A DNA stretch of 64,000 nt from Aliidiomarina minuta (lineage in GTDB: Bacteria > Pseudomonadota > Gammaproteobacteria > Enterobacterales > Alteromonadaceae): positions 124,001 through 188,000 of the forward strand of contig NZ_PIPL01000002.1 of NCBI RefSeq assembly GCF_003987145.1, in the 5' to 3' direction. The position numbers and the translations under genes were made by a program. Position 1 is the stretch's first letter, and each line of letters opens with the position of its first letter. Below the pieces are notes generated by a model. That model searched no databases. It was not told where the DNA came from and saw only the letters and a program-made list of their open reading frames with translations. Of this stretch, positions 7,699 through 16,475 are shown one piece after another.

Positions 7699-8276
7699 TG
7701 TGTGATTCCTTGTAGTCGCCGGGCGGTGCGAGCAACCCGCGAACCTAAATAGGCAGCGGTTTGCAAGTCAACAGTATGCAGACGGCCATCCTCAGACTGA
7801 GCTATGAGGCCTGACTGAGCGCCCAGCCGGTTAATGCTTTCGCCATTGAACTCGCCGGGCAGATCCAGGTTGACCCATAACATGCCATGCTGGCTGGCCA
7901 GGATCTGAAAATACTGCAGGGTATGCAGCTGGTCGCCGCTCAGGTTCAGGCCTATGGTAAAACCTGCTGCCAGTTTATCCGCCCAACTTTTTTGACTCCA
8001 TTTTTCACTGCTGGCGTCGGCGAAAGCTTTAAACTGAGCGGATACACTGCCCATGTATGTGGGTGAACCCAGTATGATGGCATCGGCTTTATCCAGAGCA
8101 TCAAGATGCTCTGGATTTCTGTAACGGCCTGCAATAATGTCAGCATCGGTGATTTCAATCCTGCTGACCTCAACGCCAGGCTGCGCGGTGGCACCTGCGA
8201 TGACCTCGTCAGCCAGTTGCCGGGTGGTGCCTGTGGCGGAATGATAAACCACTGCGATCCTGACTGTAGCTGGCAT
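7695..8276 (-). CDS. Flavodoxin-fold (WrbA-like) protein
   Basis: A 193-residue flavodoxin-like protein. The FMN phosphate-binding loop is HSATGTTRQLA near residues 12-22, and a second FMN-contacting segment is GSPTYMGSVSAQFKAF near residues 79-94, as in WrbA-type NAD(P)H:quinone oxidoreductases. The ATG at 8276 is chosen over an upstream ATG inside the RND gene because AAGGAG sits 7 nt before it. It lies 10 bp after the pump gene and overlaps cueR by 4 nt. Two-electron reduction of quinones would suit an operon controlled by SoxR; this role is inferred. Confidence 0.8.
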   Translation of the reverse strand: MPATVRIAVVYHSATGTTRQLADEVIAGATAQPGVEVSRIEITDADIIAGRYRNPEHLDALDKADAIILGSPTYMGSVSAQFKAFADASSEKWSQKSWADKLAAGFTIGLNLSGDQLHTLQYFQILASQHGMLWVNLDLPGEFNGESINRLGAQSGLIAQSEDGRLHTVDLQTAAYLGSRVARTARRLQGITQ

Positions 8277-8286
8277 TGATGGCTCC

Positions 8287-11200
8287 TTAGCTTGTGGCTG
8301 CCTGGCGATCACGGGCTATATACAGATAGACCGCTGGCAAGACAAAGAGGGTGAAGAGCGTGCCTATAGTCATACCGGCTGCGATGATGAGGCCCATGGC
8401 GAAACGTGACGCGCCACCTGGGCCACTGGCAACAAGTAGTGGGATCATGGCAAGCACGGTTGCAGCTGTGGTCATTAAGATGGGGCGCAAACGAATTGCT
8501 GAGGCCTCTTCAATAGCCTCTCGTTTGCTGCGTCCTTCTTCCTGCAACTTATTGGCAAACTCAACAATGAGAATCCCATGCTTGGCAATCAGACCTATCA
8601 GAGTGACCAGACCCACCTGAGTATAAATATTCAAAGTGGTAACCCCCAGGGACACAAAGATTAAGGCTCCGCATATGCTCATAGGCACAGTGACCAGTAC
8701 AATAATGGAGTCGCGGAAGGACTCAAACTGGGCTGCCAGCACTAAAAAGATAATCAACAGCGCAAAGAAAAAGGTGACTAACAACTGTTGCCCCTCATTC
8801 ATAAACTGACGTGATTCACCGGCGTAGTCGACTACGAATCCGGCTGGTAATACGTCAGCGGCAATATCTTCCAGTAAACCCAGGGCATCGCCCAGAGGTA
8901 TGCCGGGACGCGGAATACCGGAAATAGTGACGGCATTGAGCTGTTGAAAGCGTTTTAGTTGCTGTGGCTGCACCGATTCCTCAAGGCTTACCAGTGTGGA
9001 TAAGGGAACCAGTTCGCCATCACGGTTGCGGGTGTAAAACTCTTTGAGCTGGTCAGGGTTCAGGCGTTCGCTACGTTGTACCTGAGGAATCACCCGATAG
9101 GAGCGATTATCCATAGCAAAGCGTCCTGCATAAGCACCCGCCATCATCGCGGCCAGATCGGCAGAAAGCTGGTCCATAGCAACGCCCATTAACGCCGCTT
9201 TTTCGCGATCTATCTGTACGCTCTGACGCGGACGGTCAATACGCAAATCTGTATCCAGCATGATGAAACGACCGCTTTGCATAGCCTGATTCATGATTTC
9301 CCCCGCTACTTCCTGCAGGTTTTCCATGGGCTGGGTCGAACTTATAATGAACTGAACCGGCATGCCGCCGCCAGGAGAGGGCAAAGACGGCGGTATCAGC
9401 GCAAAGATTTGTAAGCCCGGGACTTCATCAATAAAAGGCTGTACAGATTGTTCCAGAACCTGTTGAGTTGAACGTTCACGCTCTCCCCAGGGCGCCAGTC
9501 CCAGACCTGTTCCGGCTGTGCCTGGCCCAAGCATACCGTTGATTACAAAGGCCATGTCAATCTCGTCAACCTCTTGCTGTAACTGGCTCAATCTGGCGGT
9601 ATTGCGCTCCACATAATCTAGCGTGGCGTAGCTGTCCGCCTGACTGATAACAAAAACGAAACCGGAGTCTTCCTGTGGTTCCAGTTCGGAAGAACTGGTA
9701 ATAAACAGAAAATAGCAGGAGACCAGTACGATTAAGCCAAAAACCAGCAACACCGAGCGGGTATCCAGCGCGCTGTGCAGGCGTTTCTGATAGGAGATGC
9801 GCAGATTGTGGAAGCGTTTGTCCAGCCAGGCTTCCAGCTTTGGACGTTTGTCGCCGTTAGTGCGCGAGCGCAGCATGCGGGAGCACATCATAGGCGATAA
9901 GGTGAGAGCTACCACACCGGATAAAATCACAGTACCGGCAAGGGTGAAGGCAAACTCAATGAACAGGGTGCCGGTCAAACCGCCAATGAAACCAATAGGA
10001 ATAAATACCGCCACTAGTGTGGTCGACATCACTATGATGGGGCCTGCTAATTGCCGGGCTCCAAGCAGAGCCGCGTCCATCCGTGATTTTCCTTCCTCTA
10101 CATGACGCTGAATGTTCTCCAGCATGATAATGGCGTCATCCACCACAATGCCTATGGCCAGTACCATGGCGAGCAGAGTTAGCAGGTTAATTGAAAAGCC
10201 CAGTATCAGCATCATCATAAAGGTGCCAATGAGCGACAAAGGCACGGCGACGGCCGGAATAATTACCGAGCGCAATGAGCCCAGAAATGCATAGATAACC
10301 GCAAGGACAATGACCAGTGCCAGCACTATGGTCATTACCACTTCGTCGATAGCATTCTCGATGTATTCGCTGGAGTCATAGGGAATATTGGCATGCAGTC
10401 CCTCAGGTAACTGCGGAATAATATCGGCATACCAGGTATCGCGAACCATTTGCAGCACGTCCAGTGCATTGGCATCCGGGGCGATCTCTACGCCAATAAA
10501 GGTTGCCTGCTGTCCGTTGAAAGTGGCTGAATTGTCGTAGCTTTCAGAACCCAACTCGATATCGGCTACATCCTGCAAGCGCACTATGGCACCGTCCTCT
10601 GAGTGCAGGATAAGTTGTTCGAATTCCTCAACGTTTTTAAGATCGGTATCGGCCGTTAAATCAACCGCTATCATCTGACCTTTAGTGCGACCGACCGCCG
10701 ACAATACATTATTTGCTCTGAGTGAACGCATCACATCAGCGCCGGTTACGTCCAGAGCTGCCATACGTTCGGAATCCAGCCAGATGCGCATAGCAAAGGT
10801 TTGCGCACCGAGAATTTCAGCGCGCTGTACACCCGCTATGGTGGAAAGCTGTGGCTCAACCACACGGACGACATAGTCAGAGATCTGGTTGTTATCCAGA
10901 ATATCGCTGTAGAAGGACAGATACATGGACGCTACATCCTGGCCGACGGACAGGCTGATGACTGGGTCCATGGCATCTTCTGGTAAGTCAGAGCGAAGCT
11001 TGTCGACCTGAGCAGCTATCTGGGTCAGCGCTTCGTTCGGATCATAGTCCATGCGCAAGAACGCCTGTACGGTGCTGACTCCTGCGGACGAGGTGGAAAC
11101 TATATAGTCGATGCCTTCAGCGGCGGCGACCTCGCGTTCAAGCGGCGTGGTTATAAAGCCCTGAATCAGATCCGCGTCAGCACCTATGTAGGTCGTGGTC

Positions 11201-11340
11201 ACTGTAACGGTCGCGTTTTTAATTTCCGGAAACTGGCGCACGTTGAGGTCAAAAGCTGCACGCAGGCCGATAAGCAGGATCAGCAGACTGATGACCGTGG
11301 CTAAAACCGGTTTGCGAATAAAAATATCAGTAAATTTCAT
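8287..11340 (-). CDS. RND-family multidrug efflux pump (HAE1 type)
   Basis: A 1017-residue inner-membrane proton-driven exporter of the AcrB/MexI-like hydrophobe/amphiphile efflux class. It starts MKFTDIFIRKPVLATVISLL, and the first large periplasmic loop is followed by the helix bundle with the proton-relay acidic pair in GIVVDDAIIMLENIQRH. A second duplicated half includes GLIAKHGILIVEFA and RLRPILMTT. The length is normal for the family. It lies 32 bp after its adaptor gene and no outer-membrane channel gene is linked, so it probably uses a TolC-type protein encoded elsewhere. The SoxR-like operator at the head of the operon suggests export of redox-cycling compounds. Confidence 0.92.
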   Translation of the reverse strand: MKFTDIFIRKPVLATVISLLILLIGLRAAFDLNVRQFPEIKNATVTVTTTYIGADADLIQGFITTPLEREVAAAEGIDYIVSTSSAGVSTVQAFLRMDYDPNEALTQIAAQVDKLRSDLPEDAMDPVISLSVGQDVASMYLSFYSDILDNNQISDYVVRVVEPQLSTIAGVQRAEILGAQTFAMRIWLDSERMAALDVTGADVMRSLRANNVLSAVGRTKGQMIAVDLTADTDLKNVEEFEQLILHSEDGAIVRLQDVADIELGSESYDNSATFNGQQATFIGVEIAPDANALDVLQMVRDTWYADIIPQLPEGLHANIPYDSSEYIENAIDEVVMTIVLALVIVLAVIYAFLGSLRSVIIPAVAVPLSLIGTFMMMLILGFSINLLTLLAMVLAIGIVVDDAIIMLENIQRHVEEGKSRMDAALLGARQLAGPIIVMSTTLVAVFIPIGFIGGLTGTLFIEFAFTLAGTVILSGVVALTLSPMMCSRMLRSRTNGDKRPKLEAWLDKRFHNLRISYQKRLHSALDTRSVLLVFGLIVLVSCYFLFITSSSELEPQEDSGFVFVISQADSYATLDYVERNTARLSQLQQEVDEIDMAFVINGMLGPGTAGTGLGLAPWGERERSTQQVLEQSVQPFIDEVPGLQIFALIPPSLPSPGGGMPVQFIISSTQPMENLQEVAGEIMNQAMQSGRFIMLDTDLRIDRPRQSVQIDREKAALMGVAMDQLSADLAAMMAGAYAGRFAMDNRSYRVIPQVQRSERLNPDQLKEFYTRNRDGELVPLSTLVSLEESVQPQQLKRFQQLNAVTISGIPRPGIPLGDALGLLEDIAADVLPAGFVVDYAGESRQFMNEGQQLLVTFFFALLIIFLVLAAQFESFRDSIIVLVTVPMSICGALIFVSLGVTTLNIYTQVGLVTLIGLIAKHGILIVEFANKLQEEGRSKREAIEEASAIRLRPILMTTAATVLAMIPLLVASGPGGASRFAMGLIIAAGMTIGTLFTLFVLPAVYLYIARDRQAATS

Positions 11341-11372
11341 AATCTGGATTCAACTTATTGTTTGTTAGCCGG

Positions 11373-12494
11373 TTACTGGTTAGCTGGGCGTGGCGCTGAA
11401 TCTGCAGGAGGTTGCAGAGCCGGGTCCGTATTAATTTTCACGGCCGCTTCGTTACGCAGTTTCAACAGGCCGGAAGTGGCTATCTGTTCGCCCAGTTCTA
11501 GTCCTTCTGTCACTTCAATCAAATCGCCCTGAGTGCGTCCGGTGCGGATAAGTCGTTGTTGCACAAAAAGGCCGCCGTCGTCATTTTCATTAATGACGTA
11601 GACCAGGTTACCGTAAGGATTAAACTGCACTGCGGTCTGCGGAATAACTTTCACTGACTTGCTGTCGCCTAAGTCCATTTCGACACGACCAAACATGCCT
11701 GGCCGCAGATACTCGTCGTCATTGTCAAATAATCCCTGAATTTCAAAGGTCCGTGTTGACTGGCGCACGCTGGGTTCAATTGCGGTTATGCTGCCTTCAA
11801 AGACGCGATCCGGATAAGCATCTACCCGCACACGTAAAACATGGCCCAGGCGGATTTCTGACAAACGTTGTTCCGGCAGACTGAAGTTAAGATACACAGG
11901 GTCTAAGGATTGAATGGAGACCACCGCCTGGCCTGGCGACAGGTATTGCCCCAGATTGACTTGTCTGAGGCCTACCACACCATTAAAAGGCGCTTTTATC
12001 GTTTTTTTACGAATCTCTGCTTTGCGCGCATCGACAGCCGCTTTCGCTTGTAAAGCTTCGCTACGTGCCCGCTGCACTTCCGATTCGGAAATATTACGGT
12101 CGGTTTGTAGTCGTTCCAGACGCTCAGCGTCCAGCTCTGCTATATCTAGCATGGCTTTTAAACGCGCCAGCTCAGCTTCGTCAACTTCGGTGTCCAGTGA
12201 CACCAAAGGTTGCCCTTCAGTGACCTGTTGTCCGTTTTCAAAGTGAATGGCCGTCACTATACCGCTTGCCTGACTGGTCAGTTCGGTTCCCTGGACGGCG
12301 ACGAAACTACCTACAGCGCGTGTAGTGGGCGTCCAGTTGCTTTCAATAACTTCAGTAGCAGTAATAGATGCAGCGGGCATCGGCATATTGTCAAAAAACT
12401 CGTTCATAAAATGGTTGCCAATGGCTTTATAACCAAATATGAGTCCTAAAATCACAGTCACGGCAACCAACATCAGAATCATTCTTTTAATCAT
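11373..12494 (-). CDS. RND efflux periplasmic adaptor protein
   Basis: A 373-residue membrane fusion protein that links the RND pump to an outer-membrane channel. One N-terminal membrane anchor (MILMLVAVTVILGLIFGY) is followed by a lipoyl-like half-motif (GIVTAIHFENGQQVTEGQPL), a coiled-coil hairpin around residues 105-165, the second lipoyl half (IKAPFNGVVGLRQVNLGQYL) and a beta-barrel region. The ATG at 12494 is preferred because GAGAGA precedes it. A TTG at 12569 would give 25 more residues, but that start would lie almost at the predicted transcription start. It is the first gene of the SoxR-linked operon. Confidence 0.88.
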   Translation of the reverse strand: MIKRMILMLVAVTVILGLIFGYKAIGNHFMNEFFDNMPMPAASITATEVIESNWTPTTRAVGSFVAVQGTELTSQASGIVTAIHFENGQQVTEGQPLVSLDTEVDEAELARLKAMLDIAELDAERLERLQTDRNISESEVQRARSEALQAKAAVDARKAEIRKKTIKAPFNGVVGLRQVNLGQYLSPGQAVVSIQSLDPVYLNFSLPEQRLSEIRLGHVLRVRVDAYPDRVFEGSITAIEPSVRQSTRTFEIQGLFDNDDEYLRPGMFGRVEMDLGDSKSVKVIPQTAVQFNPYGNLVYVINENDDGGLFVQQRLIRTGRTQGDLIEVTEGLELGEQIATSGLLKLRNEAAVKINTDPALQPPADSAPRPANQ

Positions 12495-12805
12495 TTTGTC
12501 TTTTCTCTCAGCGCGGGGTTCATCTATGGGCAGTAGTCGTTTCAACAGGCAGGGAATCGACATGCTCAATCAAAGAACGAACTATAAAACTTAAACCTAA
12601 GTTCAGGTCAATAGTCAGTAAAGCTTTGTTACAAATATCTGTCGGGTTGCATGTTGCGAATGCGTGTTGGATATCGAATCGCAGCTTGTGCCAACTCAAT
12701 ATACTGTTGACGAATGAATTACTTATCAGTAAGTATCGGTTATGGGGTAACCCTGAATCGAGTAGTACAACTTATAATAATAGTGAAATGCAAAGGAGAA
12801 AATGC
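12495..12805. other. Divergent intergenic region: pump leader and DUF805 upstream region
   Basis: This gap of about 310 bp separates the minus-strand efflux operon from the plus-strand DUF805 gene. It holds the roughly 80-nt pump leader and the SoxR-like operator at 12581-12611. Toward the DUF805 gene there is a small dyad, ACTTA-TCAG-TAAGT, at 12721-12734, and a TATAAT sequence near 12773 with no good -35 element. No further gene is supported. Confidence 0.5.
12581..12611 (-). promoter_or_regulatory. SoxR-like operator/promoter of the RND efflux operon
   Basis: On the minus strand TTGACC (12606-12611) and TATAGT (12581-12586) are separated by 19 nt. The spacer carries an imperfect dyad, ACTTAAAC...GTTCAGGT on the plus strand. 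Both core hexamers are strong, and the architecture closely resembles the SoxR-activated soxS promoter (-35 TTGACC, 19-nt spacer). The operator shares TTGAC and the 10-nt core AGGTTTAAGT with the site beside soxR, which makes SoxR the best candidate regulator. Confidence 0.75.
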
Positions 12806-13168
12806 ATGAATTGGTATCTTCAGGTTTTACAAAAGTATGCGGTATTCAGTGGGCGCGCGCGACGCAAAGAGTATTGGTTTTTTGTACTGTTCAATATTCT
12901 GGTAGGTCTGGTGCTGTTACTTCTGGACAACCTTACCGGAACATATAATGCGGAACTTGGGTTAGGTCTGCTGGGCGGGATATATAGCCTGGCTGTTATT
13001 ATTCCTAGCCTTGCTGTCGCCGTGCGCCGTTTACATGACACCGGGCGAACTGGCTGGTGGATATTGATTGCGCTGATTCCAATTATCGGGGCTATAGTGC
13101 TACTTATCTTCCTGGTTCTGGAAGGTGAGCAGGGCGAAAATAAATACGGTTCTAATCCAAAGGCTTAA
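12806..13168 (+). CDS. DUF805 family membrane protein
   Basis: A 120-residue protein of the DUF805 family. It shows the family start MNWYLQVLQKYAVFSGRARRKEYWFF, three hydrophobic segments (about residues 26-42, 53-71 and 83-105) and the family motif RRLHDTGRTGWW. The ATG at 12806 is chosen because AAGGAG lies 7 nt before it; a longer in-frame extension lacks a ribosome binding site. The function of the family is unknown. It appears to be a single-gene unit. Confidence 0.85.
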   Translation: MNWYLQVLQKYAVFSGRARRKEYWFFVLFNILVGLVLLLLDNLTGTYNAELGLGLLGGIYSLAVIIPSLAVAVRRLHDTGRTGWWILIALIPIIGAIVLLIFLVLEGEQGENKYGSNPKA

Positions 13169-13293
13169 GAGCCTGGATATAACCTTTCTAAAAAATAGTT
13201 CCGACCATCAGTAAAGTTAGATAATAGCGCTCCGATATAACCGATATAAAGCATTAAGAATAAAAATACATATCAGGTTATTTGTGAGGGCAG

Positions 13294-14298
13294 ATGAAGA
13301 AAACTTTACGTATCATGCTGGCAATCGTTCTGATTGCCAGCTGTTTTCCGCTTAACGCAGCGGATATACAAATCTATGGCCGCGCTCATTTGTCGCTGGA
13401 TCGTTTAGGTGATGGAGAGAACACGGGTAATAACGTTTCCAGTAATTTAAGTCGTCTTGGTTTTCGTGCCACTACCCAGATCAATCATGATCTGGAGGCT
13501 TTTGTGCAACTGGAACAACTCATTCGTTATGGTCAGCGCGGCAGTGAATTTGCGTCGCGAGACTCATTTGCTGGTGTTCGGGGGAACTTTGGTTCTGTTC
13601 GTGTTGGTTACTTTGAGCCGCCGGGAACCGTATTAAGGGCGACGGTCGATTTATTCAATAGCCGGCTGGGAGACTCGCGAAATATAGGCAGTGGCAATGA
13701 TATGGCTTTCGATGTGCGTTTTCGTAACGGCATCCATTACCAGAGCCCCAGGGTTAACGGCTTTACTTTCGACCTTCAGTATACACCTCACGATGACGTA
13801 GGCGCGACGACGACCAATGATCAGGAAGGCCTGGGTGCAGGTGTCAATTATCAGACCGGGCAATTTTTTATTGGTCTGGCCTATCAAAGTTATGAAACCG
13901 AATTTAACCGACCTGAGGCCTGGCGTTTAGGGACGACCTACTGGCTTACGGAGCATTGGATGCTGACTGGTTTCTTGCAACATGCTTCCGATTTAGTTGG
14001 GGGAGACCGCAGTGTAGCAGGAGCTGGCGCTTTGTATCGTTTTGGCGACTATTCAGCAAGAGGTCAGGTGTATCAGTCGAGTGCCAACGACATAGATGAA
14101 ACCGGTGCCCGAATGCTGGTGCTGGGATTGGATAAAAAAATGGCACCAACCTTTACACTCTATGCCAGTTATGGCGTTACGGATAATGAAGAAGAGGCGA
14201 ACTTTAGTGTTTCAGCCGGTGGCAGAGATACCGGACTGACGCCTTTGAGAGGACATTCAGCAACTGGGCTTTCAGTTGGCATGATTTACGATTTTTAA
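13294..14298 (+). CDS. Outer-membrane porin (first of two paralogues)
   Basis: A 334-residue porin with a Sec signal peptide ending near PLNA/ADIQIYGRAH. Its alternating beta-strand pattern ends with the C-terminal phenylalanine of GMIYDF, the outer-membrane assembly signal. The segments GFRATTQINHDLEAFVQLEQ and SFAGVRGNFGSVRVGYFEPPG are typical of general Gram-negative porins and contain the long loop-3 region. It is a close paralogue of the porin at 16.5 kb: both have GRAxLSxDxLGDGE, RNGIHY, and HDDVGATTTND or HNDVGATTTND. Unlike that copy, no Pho box is visible upstream. It is followed by the chemoreceptor 53 bp downstream. Confidence 0.88.
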   Translation: MKKTLRIMLAIVLIASCFPLNAADIQIYGRAHLSLDRLGDGENTGNNVSSNLSRLGFRATTQINHDLEAFVQLEQLIRYGQRGSEFASRDSFAGVRGNFGSVRVGYFEPPGTVLRATVDLFNSRLGDSRNIGSGNDMAFDVRFRNGIHYQSPRVNGFTFDLQYTPHDDVGATTTNDQEGLGAGVNYQTGQFFIGLAYQSYETEFNRPEAWRLGTTYWLTEHWMLTGFLQHASDLVGGDRSVAGAGALYRFGDYSARGQVYQSSANDIDETGARMLVLGLDKKMAPTFTLYASYGVTDNEEEANFSVSAGGRDTGLTPLRGHSATGLSVGMIYDF

Positions 14299-14351
14299 AT
14301 AATAAAAAAAAACAGCATATGAGCACAGCAACCTGTGCAAGGGGATTAAGT

Positions 14352-16283
14352 ATGAAAGCAATATGGCAGAACCTGGGGTTCGGCGCTCGTCTTACTCTGA
14401 TGATTGTGTCACTAGTGGTCATTTCGGTGATAACAGTAGCAAGTATCGTTTATGTGGAATACCGCGCCGCTACCACTGAGGCTACGTTAAATCAGGTTGC
14501 AGGAACCAGTCAGTCGGGCACTCAGTCTTTTATGGATTGGTTATTGGCTCGTCAGGACGAAATGCGCTATCTGGCACAACTGGACGCTACCCGCGGTCGG
14601 GATGTTGACCAGGTGAATAATCTATTAGCAACGCTGGCTGACGGGCAAGGGTATTGGGATACTATTTATTTATTGGATACTTCGGGTGTGGGGCAGATTG
14701 GAGTGTCTTACGATGGTAACACCCAAGTGCTGTCATCTGGCGAGGCAGCTGAATTTCAGGTCCAGGATCGTACCTGGTATCAGCAGGCTTTGCGTGGCAA
14801 TGATGTGTTCTCCGAACCACTAGTGTCACGTGCCAGTGGTAATCGTGTCAGCACTGTCGCCATTCCGGTGCGTACTAACGGCCAGATTACCGGGGTGATG
14901 CGCGGTGCGGTTATGCTGGATACCATTTTCGAGCGGGTGCAGCAACTGAGTGTTGACGGATCCGCTGAAATTTATCTGATTGATTCAGATCGCCGTTCTG
15001 TGACTACCGCAAACTCAGTGCCCGACGTGGAAACCCGGATTAATACACAGGCCGCCGAGGGTATTGCCAATCAAGACAATGGCGTTGGTATTTACCGTAA
15101 TCACGCAGGTGTGGAAGTCGTTGGTAGCTACAACTATATTCCATTGCTCGGCTGGGGATTAACCATTGAAGTTCCGGTTAGTGAAGCACTGGCTAACGTT
15201 CGCGCTATGTTCTGGAGCCTGGTGCTTATTGTGAGCATTATTGTAGTGCTAAGTGTGCTTATCTGCCTGGCTATTATCCGTAACGTGGTCAAAACCATTG
15301 GTGGAGAACCTAAGTATGCTTCTGAAGTAGTGTCTAAGGTTGCTAGTGGTGATCTGACGTATTCGATTAAGCTGAAGCCCGGTGACAAAACCAGTTTGTT
15401 GTATTCAATTTCTGTCATGCAGAATCAGCTTAAAGAAATTATGAGCGATATCAGCAGTTATGCTGAACAGGTTGCTTCGGCGTCTACTGAATTGTCGCAA
15501 ATTAATGGGTCGACTGAGCAGGGTATCCAGCAGCAGAATGAGCAACTCAGCAACGCGGCTACTGCGATCAACGAAATGAGTGCCAGTGCTGAAGAAGTTG
15601 CACGCAATACTCAGGATGCGGCGGATGCGGCGAAAAATACCAATGATGAAGCCGAAACTGGTCAGCGGGTTGTGAGCGAAGCGATACAGACTGTTGAGCA
15701 ACTGGCCGATGAAATTAAGAAGGGCAGCGAAGTGATTGCCCAGCTTAAGTCGGATAGTGATCAGATTGGCAGTGTATTGGAAGTGATTGGCGGCATAGCC
15801 GATCAGACTAATTTACTGGCATTGAATGCCGCTATCGAAGCCGCTCGCGCTGGAGAAAGTGGTCGTGGTTTCTCAGTAGTGGCTGATGAAGTCAGAACCT
15901 TGGCCAGCCGAACTCAGGACTCAACTACTGAAATCCAAGGCGTAATTGAGAAATTGCAAAAGCGCGCAGATGAATCGGTAGCCGTGATGAATGGTAGTGC
16001 CGCTCGCGCTGATGAGACGGTGTATAAGGCGACTGAAGCCGGAAGTTCATTACAGAAGATAACGCTGGCAGCTACCAAAATTAATGAGATGGTGCAGCAG
16101 ATTGCCAGTGCGACTGAAGAGCAGACCACAGCGGCCAAAGATATAAACCAGAGCATTCATCAGGTCAATGATATCGCCGCGCAGACTGCGACCAGTGTGG
16201 AAGAATCAACGCAAGCGAGCGACTCGCTGGCACGGTTGGCAGAGCATCTGCAAAGCATGGTGCGTAAATTTAAAGTATCGTGA
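14352..16283 (+). CDS. Methyl-accepting chemotaxis protein with dCache-type sensor
   Basis: A 643-residue chemoreceptor. A first membrane segment lies near residues 15-38, followed by a periplasmic dCache-like ligand domain (about 45-280, with WYQQALRGNDVFSEPLVS). The second membrane segment is at about 284-312, then a HAMP linker and a long cytoplasmic coiled coil with the signalling tip NLLALNAAIEAARAGE near residue 486. The ATG at 14352 follows AAGGGG and is preferred over an ATG 11 codons upstream. Its position between two porins and ahead of the pst operon suggests a role in phosphate or nutrient taxis, but the ligand cannot be read from sequence. Confidence 0.9.
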   Translation: MKAIWQNLGFGARLTLMIVSLVVISVITVASIVYVEYRAATTEATLNQVAGTSQSGTQSFMDWLLARQDEMRYLAQLDATRGRDVDQVNNLLATLADGQGYWDTIYLLDTSGVGQIGVSYDGNTQVLSSGEAAEFQVQDRTWYQQALRGNDVFSEPLVSRASGNRVSTVAIPVRTNGQITGVMRGAVMLDTIFERVQQLSVDGSAEIYLIDSDRRSVTTANSVPDVETRINTQAAEGIANQDNGVGIYRNHAGVEVVGSYNYIPLLGWGLTIEVPVSEALANVRAMFWSLVLIVSIIVVLSVLICLAIIRNVVKTIGGEPKYASEVVSKVASGDLTYSIKLKPGDKTSLLYSISVMQNQLKEIMSDISSYAEQVASASTELSQINGSTEQGIQQQNEQLSNAATAINEMSASAEEVARNTQDAADAAKNTNDEAETGQRVVSEAIQTVEQLADEIKKGSEVIAQLKSDSDQIGSVLEVIGGIADQTNLLALNAAIEAARAGESGRGFSVVADEVRTLASRTQDSTTEIQGVIEKLQKRADESVAVMNGSAARADETVYKATEAGSSLQKITLAATKINEMVQQIASATEEQTTAAKDINQSIHQVNDIAAQTATSVEESTQASDSLARLAEHLQSMVRKFKVS

Positions 16284-16309
16284 TTTTATAACTCCCATTG
16301 TTTGTTCTA

Positions 16310-16349
16310 AAACGGCCGTCGGCGCTTTGCAGCCCACGGCCGTTTTTTT
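16310..16349 (+). terminator. Rho-independent terminator after the chemoreceptor gene
   Basis: Arms AAACGGCCGT and ACGGCCGTTT enclose a 16-nt loop and are followed by a run of T. It lies 27 bp after the chemoreceptor stop and separates that gene from the Pho-regulated porin. Confidence 0.9.
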
Positions 16350-16397
16350 ACTCTAATGTCACAGATATGAATTAAATCCTTTAAAAAAACTTCATGG

Positions 16398-16431
16398 TTG
16401 TAATATAAGCGTCACAAAAGCTGGGTAGAGT
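16398..16431 (+). promoter_or_regulatory. Pho box and -10 of the second porin
   Basis: TTGTAATATAAGCGTCAC at 16398-16415 matches the two-half-site PhoB box (CTGTCAT, 4 nt, CTGTCAC) at about 14 of 18 positions. Exactly 10 nt further is a -10 element, TAGAGT (16426-16431), with no good sigma70 -35, as expected for PhoB-activated promoters. The same 10-nt distance occurs in front of pstS and pstC. Confidence 0.7.
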
Positions 16432-16475
16432 GAGCATCCAGTAATTCAACTATTAACTTTTACTGGAGAAGGACT

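Noticed and set aside
12495..12569. 25-residue N-terminal extension of the RND adaptor from a TTG
   Set aside because: The extension is not a signal sequence, would begin almost at the predicted transcription start, and lacks a ribosome binding site; the ATG at 12494 has one.
12721..12734. Dyad ACTTA-TCAG-TAAGT upstream of the DUF805 gene as an operator
   Set aside because: Five-bp arms are too short to be convincing and no matching site or regulator was found.
13169..13293. Pho box before the first porin
   Set aside because: No TGTCA-like half-site pair is present; only A/T-rich sequence and a possible GATAAT are seen.
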